From Mucilaginibacter frigoritolerans (lineage in GTDB: Bacteria; Bacteroidota; Bacteroidia; Sphingobacteriales; Sphingobacteriaceae): a stretch of 64,000 nucleotides of DNA. The notes beneath the pieces are model-generated. The model had not been told where the DNA came from. It searched no databases and saw nothing but the letters and a program-made list of their open reading frames with translations. Made by a program: the position numbers and the translations under genes. Positions 26,185-36,426 of this stretch are shown here, piece by piece (position 1 is the first letter of the stretch; every line of letters starts with the position of its first letter). The stretch lies in the NCBI RefSeq assembly GCF_007830615.1, contig NZ_VLLI01000006.1, positions 248,001-312,000 on the forward strand, given 5' to 3'.

Positions 26185-27999
26185 AACAGTTTTGACTATA
26201 AAATTGCATTAAAGAACATACCTCACAAACCTGGTGTATATCAGTTTTGGGATGATGAGAAGGAACTGATTTACATTGGTAAGGCTAAAGATTTGCGTAA
26301 CAGGGTCACTTCTTATTTTAATAAGGATACCAATGTAAATGCAAAAACCCGTGTTCTGGTATCTAAAATCCGCAATATTACTTTTACAATAGTTGATACC
26401 GAGGTTGATGCCTGGCTGCTGGAAAACAGTATGATCAAAAAGCATCAGCCGCGTTATAATGTGATGCTGAAGGATGATAAAACCTATCCATGGATCATCA
26501 TCAAAAATGAAAGCTTCCCCCGCATTTTCTGGACCCGACGCATTGTTCGGGATGGGTCTAAATACCTCGGTCCTTATGCATCTGTAAGTATGATGCATAA
26601 TATTTTAGGCCTGATTAAAGAAACCTATCCATTGCGCACCTGCAACTTGCCGCTTACCCGCCAGAATATTGAAAAAGGCAAGTTCAAGGTATGCCTGGAA
26701 TATCAACTGGGTAACTGTAAAGGACCCTGCCAGAATTATCAAACCGAAGATGATTACGACAATAGCATTGAAGAGATAAAAGATATTCTGAACGGCAAAA
26801 TAGGCGTTGTTTTACGTAATCTGCGGGCAGATATGGATAAAGCAGTTACTGATTTAAATTATGAGTATGCTCACCGCTTAAAAAGAAAATTCGAGCTACT
26901 GGAGAATTACCAGAGCAAATCAACGGTTGTAAACTCATCCATCACTGATGTGGATGTTTTCAGCATAGCATCCGAAGAAAAATATGCCTTTGTTAACTAC
27001 CTTAAGGTAATGAACGGCACTATCATCCAAACACAAACCATCGAATTAAAAAAACGCCTGGATGAAAGTGATGAAGAGCTACTAACGCTGGCTATATCTG
27101 AGTTCAGGAGCCGTTATGACAGTCATTCAAAAGAAATAATTGTACCTTTTGATATTGATCTGGATGATGCTTCATCAATAAAATTTACTGTACCCAAACT
27201 TGGCGAAAAAAGAAAGCTGCTTGATTTATCTCAAAAGAATGTACTATTCTTTAAAAAGGAAAAAATTGATCAGTACGAAAAACTAAATCCTGAAGTAAGA
27301 ACAGATCGTTTGTTAACCCAAATGATGAAAGACCTCCGAATGAATCAGTTGCCCAGGCATATTGAATGTTTTGATAACTCTAACTTTCAGGGGAAATATC
27401 CTGTTTCGGCAATTGTAGTGTTTAAAGACGCCAAGCCCTCTAAAAAAGATTACCGGCATTTTAACGTTAAAACCGTTGAGGGTCCTGATGATTTCGCCAC
27501 CATGGAAGAAGCCGTTCACAGGCGTTATAAGCGCATGTTAGATGAAGGCGGTGAATTACCTCAATTAATAGTAATTGATGGCGGTAAAGGCCAGCTTTCG
27601 TCAGCAATAAAGAGTTTAAAGCTTTTGGGTATTGACAAAAAGGTAACCATTATAGGAATAGCCAAAAGATTGGAAGAATTATACTATCCGGGCGATCAAT
27701 ATCCGCTTTACCTGGATAAAAAATCCGAAACATTAAAGGTTATTCAGCAGTTACGTGATGAGGCTCACCGCTTTGGTATCACATTCCACCGTAAAAAACG
27801 CGATAAAGGCACACTGGTAACAGAGCTTGAGTTAATTGATGGCATAGGCAAAACAACTGCCGAAAAGTTATTGAAATACTTTAAATCTGTGAAGAAAATA
27901 CGTGAAGCTACCGAACCGGAGCTCATGGAGGTGGTAAACACTAAACAAGCCAAAGCTATTTTAGCATATTTCGGTAACGAAAAAAGCCTTGCTGAATAA
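26182..27999 (+). CDS. uvrC: Excinuclease ABC subunit C
   Basis: The 605-residue nuclease of nucleotide excision repair that makes both incisions around a lesion with UvrA/UvrB. N-terminal GIY-YIG domain (GVYQFWDD, LIYIGKAKDLRNRV), Cys cluster (CLEYQLGNCKGPC), UVR motif around residues 200-240, RNase H-like domain (HIECFDNSNFQGKYPV, VIDGGKGQL) and C-terminal helix-hairpin-helix. The start ATG is the end of the octamer repeat arm, so the upstream region is repeat-derived. Confidence 0.96.
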   Translation: MNSFDYKIALKNIPHKPGVYQFWDDEKELIYIGKAKDLRNRVTSYFNKDTNVNAKTRVLVSKIRNITFTIVDTEVDAWLLENSMIKKHQPRYNVMLKDDKTYPWIIIKNESFPRIFWTRRIVRDGSKYLGPYASVSMMHNILGLIKETYPLRTCNLPLTRQNIEKGKFKVCLEYQLGNCKGPCQNYQTEDDYDNSIEEIKDILNGKIGVVLRNLRADMDKAVTDLNYEYAHRLKRKFELLENYQSKSTVVNSSITDVDVFSIASEEKYAFVNYLKVMNGTIIQTQTIELKKRLDESDEELLTLAISEFRSRYDSHSKEIIVPFDIDLDDASSIKFTVPKLGEKRKLLDLSQKNVLFFKKEKIDQYEKLNPEVRTDRLLTQMMKDLRMNQLPRHIECFDNSNFQGKYPVSAIVVFKDAKPSKKDYRHFNVKTVEGPDDFATMEEAVHRRYKRMLDEGGELPQLIVIDGGKGQLSSAIKSLKLLGIDKKVTIIGIAKRLEELYYPGDQYPLYLDKKSETLKVIQQLRDEAHRFGITFHRKKRDKGTLVTELELIDGIGKTTAEKLLKYFKSVKKIREATEPELMEVVNTKQAKAILAYFGNEKSLAE

Positions 28000-28020
28000 T
28001 TCAACAAGGCTTTATATTTT
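27983..28020. terminator. Bidirectional terminator between uvrC and gldN
   Basis: AAAGCCTTG pairs with CAAGGCTTT around a 13-nt loop that contains the uvrC stop codon. T-rich tails follow on both strands, serving the convergent uvrC and gldN transcripts. Confidence 0.8.
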
Positions 28021-28037
28021 TCAGACTAAATACTGAT

Positions 28038-28994
28038 TTAGTACTGCCATAAAGAGATTTCCCAATCCATAAGGGTCTTTTTGATCCTTTCCGATTCGTA
28101 CAATCTGTCTATACCCTGTGCATAATCTTTTATACGTTCGTCTTTGTCGTTTGATTCTTTAACAATGTAGCTGGTAAATATTCTTTTTACAAACGCATCG
28201 TCAAAGCTTAACCCGGTTGCATCGCTTCCTTTACTTACAACTTCTTTAGTGGCAAATATTGGTCTGGCTTCAGGGAAATAAATCCAGAAAGCCGGCTGAT
28301 AATCTTCACTGCTTCCTACTTTTACCTTAACCATAGGAGCAATACCTATAATTCTTGGCTCAAATACAGAACGCTGTCTGTCAAAAATCCAGTCTTCTTT
28401 GATACGGAATTTAACCAAACTATCAGGATTAAACTCACCTGCTTTCAAGGTTGAACCTATTTTGTTACCGTCTTTGTCAAACTTATCAACCAGTGTACTA
28501 TCGGCTAATTTAGCTTTGGCAGCTCCGGGAGTTAATGGAGTTGAAAAACTATCACCATTCGGATCATCTTTAGTAGGAACCGGATCGTAAGCAGTTAATT
28601 CGCCTGCAGCAATTGCATCTAAAATAACGTCAATTAAGCGTTGTTTTGGTGAAGCAAGGTACTGGTTCATTTTTTCCCTTACATCTATCTCGCGCCAAAC
28701 ACGTTTTGCAAATGCAACATCATTTTCACGCAGATTAGGATAAGGAGTAACCTTAGCATTTAAAATATTACTTTTCTTAAAGTAACCATCTAAAGGCCTG
28801 TCAAACGGTTTTGCAGGAGCTGCGGCTACTTTTTTAGTTGTGTCTACAAAAGGTACTGCACTGGTAGGTGCGGGAGCTTTAGCTGCCGCAGTTTTCTTAG
28901 CCGGTGCACGTTTTTTTGTTTTCTTTTTCTTTGTTTGCGCGTACGATGTTACACATGCCAGGCAAAGTATAACAACTAAAAATCTTGTCTTCAT
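28038..28994 (-). CDS. gldN: Type IX secretion / gliding protein GldN
   Basis: A 318-residue exported protein from ATG 28994 (signal peptide MKTRFLVVILCLACVTSYAQ). A Lys/Ala/Pro-rich linker follows, then the conserved GldN/PorN domain (VWREIDVREKMNQ, FDRQRSVFEPRIIGIAP). GldN forms a periplasmic ring with GldK and contacts GldM. The gene starts 7 bp after gldM. A GTG 18 bp upstream in frame would overlap gldM. Confidence 0.93.
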   Translation of the reverse strand: MKTRFLVVILCLACVTSYAQTKKKKTKKRAPAKKTAAAKAPAPTSAVPFVDTTKKVAAAPAKPFDRPLDGYFKKSNILNAKVTPYPNLRENDVAFAKRVWREIDVREKMNQYLASPKQRLIDVILDAIAAGELTAYDPVPTKDDPNGDSFSTPLTPGAAKAKLADSTLVDKFDKDGNKIGSTLKAGEFNPDSLVKFRIKEDWIFDRQRSVFEPRIIGIAPMVKVKVGSSEDYQPAFWIYFPEARPIFATKEVVSKGSDATGLSFDDAFVKRIFTSYIVKESNDKDERIKDYAQGIDRLYESERIKKTLMDWEISLWQY

Positions 28995-29001
28995 AATCCT
29001 C

Positions 29002-30531
29002 TTAATTTGCACTTAATACAATCGGGTCAAGTCCGCGTTGTGTTCCGTCAGGCCCAACAGCTATAATATCTTTAAATACTACTGTTGTACCTGGAGTAAC
29101 TGTATTTATTAAAGCTTTCATCGCACCTGTTAATTCATTTCCGGTTGCTGAAAGGATAATTACATCCTGACGTGGTTTTGCAACCAATATTGTAAAACGG
29201 GTTACGTTAAATTTAGCATCAAAATCAAAGTTATCCAATTTTGCAAAAATTCTGTCTTGCGCCCTTATGTTGGCAGCTCCGGTGTTACCACCGCTTTTAC
29301 CAGCAAACTGAGGCTTCGGATCAGGTATACGTTTTACACGGAATAAAGAGCTTCCTAAGTTAGTAAACTTACCTTTTGTTAACTCACCTGAAACATTGAT
29401 AGTTGCTTCACCCAGTGTTTTAACAATAACCGTGTATTTTCCACCTGTACCTTCAATACTTCCGCCAGTCATACTTACTCTTATGTTTTCTTTAGAAACA
29501 CCTGGAGCAGAAACTGAAACCGGGTTTGGTACACCAATATACAATACGTTCATCTTATCTGGAGATACTACTGCTGATGGTTTTGCCACCTGGTAGGTCT
29601 GTGTAGGAAGCGGATATGATTTAACACCATCCGGACCTTTTACAGAAATTGAACCTGAATAAGTGAAAACACCTTCTCTTGACGTGTTTACAGTATACTT
29701 TCCTTTACCATCACTAACTGGTATAGATGAACCGTTAATTACGATGTTAGGGGTTGACTTTGAATCGTAGGCAGTTAAAAATATATCTGCACTATAGGTT
29801 TGTCCCTGCAATACATAGCTTGTTGGCGCAACTGCAACTCCCTGGAACTGATCCAGCGTAACTTGTGCAACGTCAATTTCAGCCAATATCTTTTTAACTA
29901 CTTCGTTCTCTGCATTCTTAGTATCAGTTTGGATTTTCGCCAGGGTTGTTAAAGATGCACCCAATGGAATTCCATCACCAAAATAAGCTTCTTCCCAGGT
30001 TTTTTGAGGACCCGTTGTAATTTTCGGAGCATCAGCGTTAAGTGAAAAGTTAATACCTGCTTTTTCGTTTGGTTTTAACAAGTCTAATAATTGCGATTTA
30101 GTATCTTCAATTTTTTGACGTAATTCTTCACCTTTTTTGCCATTAATCATTACTTCAGCTGATGCATCAAGATTCTCTCTTTTATCAACGTCGCCAGTAC
30201 TTGGATTAATACCTCCTCCTTTTTCAAGCAATTCATCTTTTACTTTCTTAACGTAATCGTTAAGTGCAGCAGCAATCTGAGTTGCTTTTTTAGCTCTGTC
30301 ATAGATAGGTTGTGCTCTTTCCTTCTGTTCTTTAAGCTTTGTAGCTTCGAAATTTGAGATGGAAGCCTGAAGACCTTTATCTACGTTAGCGGTAGAGTTA
30401 TCCAAACTAATTCTTATATTTTTAAAGGCATCCATCAAACTATCCGGTACACTTAGGGCCACTAAGCCCAATAGTACCAGGTATAGGATGCCCATCATTC
30501 GTTGTCTTGGGCTTTGCTTACCTCCAGCCAT
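29002..30531 (-). CDS. gldM: Type IX secretion / gliding motor protein GldM
   Basis: A 509-residue inner-membrane protein with one N-terminal helix (MGILYLVLLGLVALSVPDSL) and a long periplasmic part of about 470 residues, forming the four-domain shaft of the T9SS motor. With GldL it makes the proton-driven rotary motor that powers secretion and gliding. Full length for the family. Confidence 0.95.
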   Translation of the reverse strand: MAGGKQSPRQRMMGILYLVLLGLVALSVPDSLMDAFKNIRISLDNSTANVDKGLQASISNFEATKLKEQKERAQPIYDRAKKATQIAAALNDYVKKVKDELLEKGGGINPSTGDVDKRENLDASAEVMINGKKGEELRQKIEDTKSQLLDLLKPNEKAGINFSLNADAPKITTGPQKTWEEAYFGDGIPLGASLTTLAKIQTDTKNAENEVVKKILAEIDVAQVTLDQFQGVAVAPTSYVLQGQTYSADIFLTAYDSKSTPNIVINGSSIPVSDGKGKYTVNTSREGVFTYSGSISVKGPDGVKSYPLPTQTYQVAKPSAVVSPDKMNVLYIGVPNPVSVSAPGVSKENIRVSMTGGSIEGTGGKYTVIVKTLGEATINVSGELTKGKFTNLGSSLFRVKRIPDPKPQFAGKSGGNTGAANIRAQDRIFAKLDNFDFDAKFNVTRFTILVAKPRQDVIILSATGNELTGAMKALINTVTPGTTVVFKDIIAVGPDGTQRGLDPIVLSAN

Positions 30532-30572
30532 GTGTTTTTCTGTTTTTAATTAATAATCAAAAATTAAGTTAA

Positions 30573-31373
30573 TTAACTAACACGTGGCTGATTCATTGCT
30601 GAAAGCATATTACCATATATTGAGTTCAATGTTGACATGTTTTTAGCTAACTTGTTAACTTCATCTTTAAACTGTTTAGAGTCGTTTGCAGAAGCGTTAA
30701 AGTTGCTAAGCGTTACAGCCATGTCCTGATAAAACTTGTTCATCGATTTTAAATGGTTGCTTGAATCCTGTAGTTCAAGTTCGTACACCGCATTTAATGA
30801 TGTTAAGTTTTTAGCCATTTTGCTAATTTGCTCGTGGTATGTTTTAGAGTCGATATTGGTGTTAGCCATTTCTGATAGATTTGATGATGCTTTTTCAAAA
30901 GCATTGCTCAATGTATCATAGCTTGCGCTAGCTTGTTTCACTTTGTTAGTGAAAGCAATAGTAGCATCACCGGCATCAGTAACTCTTGAAATTGAATTCA
31001 CTTTATCACCAAATGTTCTTAAACCATCAGCAAGGCTGCCAATTAATTCAGGACCAATTTTTGCATCAGCAAGCATTTTGTCTAAAGCCGCTGTGTTTCC
31101 AGCACCAGTACCAACACTTTTTGTTGATGATTTAGGCAATTCGCCGTCAAAGTCTTCGTCCAATTCAGGATAAGCTCTTCTCCAGTCAATTTCTTTCTCT
31201 TCACGTTGGAATCCTAACAAAAAGAACAATAGTGCTTCTGTTGTTAAACCGCCTGCAATAAAGTAGGTAGCTCCAGGCCAATGTAAAATCTTGAACATCA
31301 GACCCACAATAACCACTGTAGCGCCCCATGATACAATATTGTTAATTCCGTAAGGTTGTTTCTTCCCAGCCAT
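30573..31373 (-). CDS. gldL: Type IX secretion / gliding motor protein GldL
   Basis: A 266-residue inner-membrane stator protein. Two membrane helices (about 12-30 and 36-54) carry the typical GLMFKILHWPGATYF motif, followed by a cytoplasmic helical domain rich in Ser, Asn and Lys. It pairs with GldM in the motor. Confidence 0.95.
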   Translation of the reverse strand: MAGKKQPYGINNIVSWGATVVIVGLMFKILHWPGATYFIAGGLTTEALLFFLLGFQREEKEIDWRRAYPELDEDFDGELPKSSTKSVGTGAGNTAALDKMLADAKIGPELIGSLADGLRTFGDKVNSISRVTDAGDATIAFTNKVKQASASYDTLSNAFEKASSNLSEMANTNIDSKTYHEQISKMAKNLTSLNAVYELELQDSSNHLKSMNKFYQDMAVTLSNFNASANDSKQFKDEVNKLAKNMSTLNSIYGNMLSAMNQPRVS

Positions 31374-31432
31374 AGTAATTTTAAAAAGGGTTATTTATTA
31401 TTTTAATTAATTAGAGTGCAGTTTTATTTATC

Positions 31433-32746
31433 TTATCGTTTATCCTTGATATCGCGTCCAAGGTAATGTGTTACGCAACGGAAACCTATGTATGATTTTG
31501 CAGTATCCTGGTATTCGTAAGTACGTGATGAGTTTTGAAGGAAGTAACCAACATCTTTCCATGAACCACCTCTAACCACTTTACGTTTCAACACCGGCGG
31601 ATCACTTGCTTTAGCTTCATAATCAAATGTTGGTGCCAAGTCATGAACAAAAGTAGAAGCTGATTCATCAAATGCAGATGCAGTCCATTCTGCTACGTTA
31701 CCAGCCATGTTATACAAACCATAATCATTTGGGAAATATGATTTTACGTTAACTGTGTAGGCAGCACCGTCATCAGTATAGTTACCTCTGCCTGGTTTAA
31801 AGTTTGCAAGCAAGCAACCTTTAGCATTTTTAATATAAGGACCTCCCCAAGGGTAATCAGTCCCTATTCTTCCACCACGTGCAGCATATTCAAACTCAGC
31901 TTCTGTAGGTAAAGCATATGGTAAGCGATGTGCAAGGTGTCTTGAATCTTTATAAGCATCGTTATAACGTGAACGCCATACGTTAAAGGCACGGGCCTGG
32001 CGCCAGGTAACACCTACTACAGGATAGTTACGATAAGCAGGGTGTGAAAAATAACCTTCAACCATTGGCTCATTAGCAGCGTATGAAAAATCACTTAACC
32101 AAACTAATGTATCAGGATAAACAGGCACAGTATCACGGAAAATGAAATCTGAACGTTTTTTTGTTTTGTCATCCTTATAGTTGGCTGCATTACGGTAAAC
32201 CATCAATGCATAATTATATTTTAATAAACGAACATCTAATTCATTACGATCAAACACACGATCATCACCTTGGTAATACATTCCCTGTAATTTTTGAGAA
32301 CCACCCCCTCCATTGCCTTTTTTAGGGCTCATTACAGGGTATTTTTTCACATAAGCCCAGTTAATATATTTTTTTCCGCTTGGGTTTGACGCACCTTTCT
32401 GAGGTTTAAGATAGTATTTTTCATCCCCTAGGAAATTGGTGATGGCGATTGAATCACGTACCCAATTTACAAACTGTTTGTACTGACTGTTGGTAATCTC
32501 TGTTTGATCCATAAAAAACGGACCCACTGTTACCTGTTTTGTTTGGGCAATCTGAGAAAAAGTCACATCCTGGTCTGTTTGCCCCATAAGGAATGACCCT
32601 CCCGGAATGTAAACCATGCCAAAAGGCACTTCGGCTCTGAATGAGCGTTGCGGGATACCCGTTAACTCACCTCTGTCGCCGCCTTTGCTACAGCCACTCA
32701 AGATTCCACAAGCTAAAATTGCTATTAAAAAGTATATCTGTTTCAT
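31433..32746 (-). CDS. gldK: Type IX secretion lipoprotein GldK
   Basis: A 437-residue lipoprotein (lipobox LSGC at residue 19) with a formylglycine-generating-enzyme/sulfatase-modifying fold: IPGGSFLMGQTDQD near the N-terminus and NMAGNVAEWTAS and VVRGGSWKD near the C-terminus. GldK/PorK forms the outer-membrane-associated ring with GldN. First gene of the gldKLMN operon. Confidence 0.94.
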   Translation of the reverse strand: MKQIYFLIAILACGILSGCSKGGDRGELTGIPQRSFRAEVPFGMVYIPGGSFLMGQTDQDVTFSQIAQTKQVTVGPFFMDQTEITNSQYKQFVNWVRDSIAITNFLGDEKYYLKPQKGASNPSGKKYINWAYVKKYPVMSPKKGNGGGGSQKLQGMYYQGDDRVFDRNELDVRLLKYNYALMVYRNAANYKDDKTKKRSDFIFRDTVPVYPDTLVWLSDFSYAANEPMVEGYFSHPAYRNYPVVGVTWRQARAFNVWRSRYNDAYKDSRHLAHRLPYALPTEAEFEYAARGGRIGTDYPWGGPYIKNAKGCLLANFKPGRGNYTDDGAAYTVNVKSYFPNDYGLYNMAGNVAEWTASAFDESASTFVHDLAPTFDYEAKASDPPVLKRKVVRGGSWKDVGYFLQNSSRTYEYQDTAKSYIGFRCVTHYLGRDIKDKR

Positions 32747-33124
32747 TTTTTAATCAAAAATCAGTTATATGTCTGTAACTATTATTATTAGGGTTTTATA
32801 TGCCCCGAATATATTAAAATTGCTTCACTTAAATGTAAAAAACTATTTTTATTGGGTAAATATATCTACACTAAAATAGTTCTTTTAAACAATAACAACA
32901 CTTACAATGATGTTAAATTCTTTGCATTAATACGCTTAGCTTCAAAAAATAGTTGCAAAAAACAACAAATAAATTATCAATATTTTCATCCAGAAAAAAT
33001 GATCTGGCTCATTAATTGCAGATAATTAGGATTTGGGCTTATTATAAAAACGTCAAAGCCAGCAAATTAGTGTTAACTACACACTATAATTGCATACAAT
33101 TAGAAGAAGTAGGTTTTAGGGGAG
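32747..33124. other. AT-rich intergenic gap upstream of gldK
   Basis: A 378-bp gap between the gldK start and the hemD stop. It should hold the gldKLMN promoter, but I could not find a clear TTG/TAnnTTTG pair on the minus strand, nor an open frame, hairpin terminator or repeat family. Confidence 0.5.
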
Positions 33125-33889
33125 TTATTTATTTACCTGCTTAACATATTGATCAATAGCCATTGTCATTGATGGAGCCGCAGGTGTAGGTGCAGGTATA
33201 TCCAAAATCAATCCTGCTTCCAGTACAGCCTTATGAGTAGTAGCACCAAAGGCTGCAATACGGGTATTATTTTGCTTAAAATCGGGGAAGTTTTTATACA
33301 ACGATTGTATGCTTGATGGACTAAAAAAAGCAATTACATCATAAAATACGTCGGCCAGGTCAGAAAGATCACTGCAAACGGTACGGAAAAGCACTGCAGG
33401 TGTGAAGTTGTAACCGTTTTCGAGCAGAAATTTTTGAGTCTCTTCAGCTGCAACATCAGAGCATGGATAAAGAAACTTTTCGCCCGAATGTTTTTTTAAT
33501 ACTTCAGCCAGATCTGAAGCGGTTTGTTTGCCAAAAAATATCTTCCTTTTTCTATACTGAATATACTTCTGAAGATATAAGGCAATAGTTTCCGATAAGC
33601 AGAAATATTTCATTTCTACCGGTACCTCAAATCGCATCTCCTCACATATCCTGAAAAAATGATCAGCAGAATTACGACTGGTAAAAATCACTGCACTAAA
33701 ATCAGCCAGATTTATTTTTTCCTTACGAAAATCCTTAGCAGGCACACCCTCAACATGGATAAATGATCTGAAATCAATTTTCAGGTTGAGCTTTTTTGCA
33801 AGCTCAGCGTATGGATTTTTATCATTCTCAGGTTTAGGCAAAGTAACCAAAATACTTTTAACCCTTTTCTTTCTCTCTTCCAAATTCAA
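33125..33889 (-). CDS. hemD: Uroporphyrinogen-III synthase (HemD-like)
   Basis: A 254-residue protein with the two-lobed HemD pattern: SILVTLP at the start, AVIFTSRNSADHFF, then FLYPCSDVAAEETQKFL, VIAFFSPSSIQSL and RIAAFGATTHKAVLEAG. It closes hydroxymethylbilane to uroporphyrinogen III in heme synthesis. Sequence conservation in this family is low, but the order of motifs fits. It lies 19 bp after the DUF4271 gene. Confidence 0.88.
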   Translation of the reverse strand: MNLEERKKRVKSILVTLPKPENDKNPYAELAKKLNLKIDFRSFIHVEGVPAKDFRKEKINLADFSAVIFTSRNSADHFFRICEEMRFEVPVEMKYFCLSETIALYLQKYIQYRKRKIFFGKQTASDLAEVLKKHSGEKFLYPCSDVAAEETQKFLLENGYNFTPAVLFRTVCSDLSDLADVFYDVIAFFSPSSIQSLYKNFPDFKQNNTRIAAFGATTHKAVLEAGLILDIPAPTPAAPSMTMAIDQYVKQVNK

Positions 33890-33908
33890 TGTGTGTAACT
33901 CCTAAAAG

Positions 33909-34925
33909 CTATATATTAAGTGACTTAATCAATATTAAAATAGGGCAAATTTCGAGGGCACAAAGATAGATAAATAAATAAAACTTATGAAATCTAAAAT
34001 TTGAAATAATGCTTACGCTATTTCTTAAATACTGCCAAATGAAAATTATTGCTACTACTATTATAGTACAATTTAACAATAAAGGTATAAAACGACTGGC
34101 CAGCAAAGTAAAACATGCAGCTACTGCCAATAACACAAAAGCTATATTAAAGTAGGTTAAATTTAATATAGATATATATTGGCTTACAACTTGATTTATA
34201 TCAAATACAAAACCTAAAAACTTAAGTATCAGGAATTTAACAGCAAACAACAACGCAATAATTAATGAAAGCACAAGAAAAAGCTGTACATCACTTAAAT
34301 CATAATAAAAATAAACATTGTTATATTCAGCTACCTGATATAGAACCAAACCAAAGGCTGTGCTGAATAAAATAAACAGACCAATAAATGCCCATGAATT
34401 AATCAATCCGCCACCAAAATCTATTTGGGAAAATGCCTGTTTACTGTAAAAAGATTGTATAACACTCGCTATATCTCTGCCAAAAAACAGATTTAACAAA
34501 GCTGTAAATATGAATAATGCAATTAAAGCTGTTATAATCCATGGGTCACGTACCACTCGAAGTAATCCGCCTCTTAATGCAATTTTTTGGGCAGAACGTG
34601 ATGTGGCTTGCAAATCATCATAGGATAAACCGGCCCTGAAAATATTATTAACGACATTATTCTTCCTGTTTGAATCAACCTTAAGGTATATCATAGCAAA
34701 AGAATCTGCAAGAAATTGCTGGCGATCTGCATTCTTTACAGAATCACGTAATAATGAATCAATATATGGGGTTTGAACAGCTATTGTACTATTACTTTGT
34801 TTTGGAGCTGCTGAATCTTTTTGTTTGGCAGTATCAGGGTGCTGCACAATAGTTGAATCCTGCTGGGCAAAGCCAGCGGTGTATCTAAGTAATATCAACA
34901 AAAAGCAAAAAATAGTTAAACGCAT
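33909..34925 (-). CDS. DUF4271 integral membrane protein
   Basis: A 338-residue protein with a signal-like N-terminus, a polar region of about 100 residues (residues 20-125) and then about six to seven membrane helices, matching DUF4271. The gene is usually next to hemD in Bacteroidota and is again so here. Function unknown. Confidence 0.75.
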   Translation of the reverse strand: MRLTIFCFLLILLRYTAGFAQQDSTIVQHPDTAKQKDSAAPKQSNSTIAVQTPYIDSLLRDSVKNADRQQFLADSFAMIYLKVDSNRKNNVVNNIFRAGLSYDDLQATSRSAQKIALRGGLLRVVRDPWIITALIALFIFTALLNLFFGRDIASVIQSFYSKQAFSQIDFGGGLINSWAFIGLFILFSTAFGLVLYQVAEYNNVYFYYDLSDVQLFLVLSLIIALLFAVKFLILKFLGFVFDINQVVSQYISILNLTYFNIAFVLLAVAACFTLLASRFIPLLLNCTIIVVAIIFIWQYLRNSVSIISNFRFHKFYLFIYLCALEICPILILIKSLNI

Positions 34926-35042
34926 TTATCAGGGATATACCTTTATTATTTTGCTGCAAAAATACCTTAATAATTGGTTGTTTTATAGACCGACAATTAA
35001 TTTAGTATTAATTTAGCCACTTATTTTAATCATTCTCGGGCG

Positions 35043-35426
35043 ATGAATACTCATCCGCTAAATTTGGGTTTACGGTTTTTTTTGGAAATAGTTATGCTTA
35101 TTGCACTGGCATACTGTGGCTTACATATCACAGAAAACTGGACAAGGTATATTTTAGCTCTTGCAATACCTGTAATTGCGGCAATTTTATGGGGAATATT
35201 CCGTATTCCAAATGATCCGAAGCCTGCCCCGGTTGTTACTCGCGGGGTAATAAGACTATTACTTGAATGGTTCTTGTTTAGTTTAGCTGTATGGGGATTA
35301 TACGCCTGCGGATACATTCAACTTTCAATTATAATGGCTGTAGTTGTGTTGCTTCATTATATTGTTTCGTACGACAGAACCTGGGCCATGCTGAGGAATA
35401 AGCCATACAATGGATTTGTTAAATAA
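35043..35426 (+). CDS. YrdB-family (DUF2568) membrane protein
   Basis: A 127-residue protein with four membrane helices and the family pattern LGLRFFLEIVMLIALAYCG, WGIFRIPNDPK and LLLEWFLFSLAVWGLY. Function unknown. Divergent from the DUF4271 gene and convergent with the PhzF gene. Confidence 0.8.
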   Translation: MNTHPLNLGLRFFLEIVMLIALAYCGLHITENWTRYILALAIPVIAAILWGIFRIPNDPKPAPVVTRGVIRLLLEWFLFSLAVWGLYACGYIQLSIIMAVVVLLHYIVSYDRTWAMLRNKPYNGFVK

Positions 35427-35488
35427 ATGTGTTCGGCACTTTCCAGGTTATTTTCTATGTTCAGTTTGCGGCTTTCGGGATTAACCTT

Positions 35489-36373
35489 TCATAAATAAAG
35501 TTTCCCTTCCATTACAATTACAGAGGAACCACTTATCCAAATTCCATCATCTACTACTTTTACATGAATGATAGACGGTTGATTCACGTATTCCCCTTGT
35601 AATATCCGAAAGTCCTTGTCTTTGCTAATATAACCAAGTTTTTGCAAGTATCCTGCTAATGGACCGGCAGCTGTACCCGTAGCCGGATCTTCATCAATCC
35701 CAATACTGGGATTAAAAAATCTCGCTTCTGCCAGGATATCATTGTCTGGACGATTTGTTGTAAATAAATAACAGCCCTCAAAACCAAATTTCTCAGAAGC
35801 TTTCTTTAACAAAGATTTGTGAGAAATAGCATTCTTTAACAGTGAGCTATTCTTTACAGGAACCATCAGATGTGCTACTTCAGTCTTAACGATATTAATG
35901 TCCCAGCCATTCAGGTCAAGGTCAGCAACACTTAATCCAAGAGCCGGAGCAATAAATTCTGCTGGTACTGTTTTAACAATTTCGGCAGGACGCTGTTTCA
36001 TTCCAACGTAGGGTAAACCATCCTGCTCAATAATTTTTAATAGGATTTTATCATCTTTTATCATCACATGAGGTTCGGTACCCTGATGTTTAAAAATGTC
36101 CCATTCCTTAAGTAATGCCAAACATACTGCGCCCAGCAGATTGTGTCCTGCGCCAATAACCTCGTGGTTTGCCTTTGTAAATGAGCGTACTTTAAAAACA
36201 TTTTCTGCTATTGAATAATTCACAAAAGAGGTCTCCGAATAGCCAAATTCCCGGGAGATATCGTAATACTGGTTAATATCAAGTTCTTCATCAATATACA
36301 CTACAGAAAGTTGGTTGCCTTTGTACCTGCTGTCTGTAAACACATCAACAACATAATAATCTAGTATTTTCAT
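35489..36373 (-). CDS. PhzF-family isomerase/epimerase-like protein
   Basis: A 294-residue protein of the diaminopimelate-epimerase-fold PhzF family, from MKILDYYVVDVF. Active-site regions are visible: FGYSETSFV (catalytic Glu), GAGHNLLG and the C-terminal EDPATGTAAGPL phosphate/carboxylate-binding loop. PhzF itself isomerises an intermediate of phenazine synthesis; no other phenazine genes are present, so the substrate is unknown. Divergent from an HxlR regulator that probably controls it. A codon-7 upstream start (36394) is possible. Confidence 0.88.
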   Translation of the reverse strand: MKILDYYVVDVFTDSRYKGNQLSVVYIDEELDINQYYDISREFGYSETSFVNYSIAENVFKVRSFTKANHEVIGAGHNLLGAVCLALLKEWDIFKHQGTEPHVMIKDDKILLKIIEQDGLPYVGMKQRPAEIVKTVPAEFIAPALGLSVADLDLNGWDINIVKTEVAHLMVPVKNSSLLKNAISHKSLLKKASEKFGFEGCYLFTTNRPDNDILAEARFFNPSIGIDEDPATGTAAGPLAGYLQKLGYISKDKDFRILQGEYVNQPSIIHVKVVDDGIWISGSSVIVMEGKLYL

Positions 36374-36426
36374 TCGCTTATTATTTATATTCAAAATTAG
36401 GCACTAATAGTTTACCTTTATTATCG

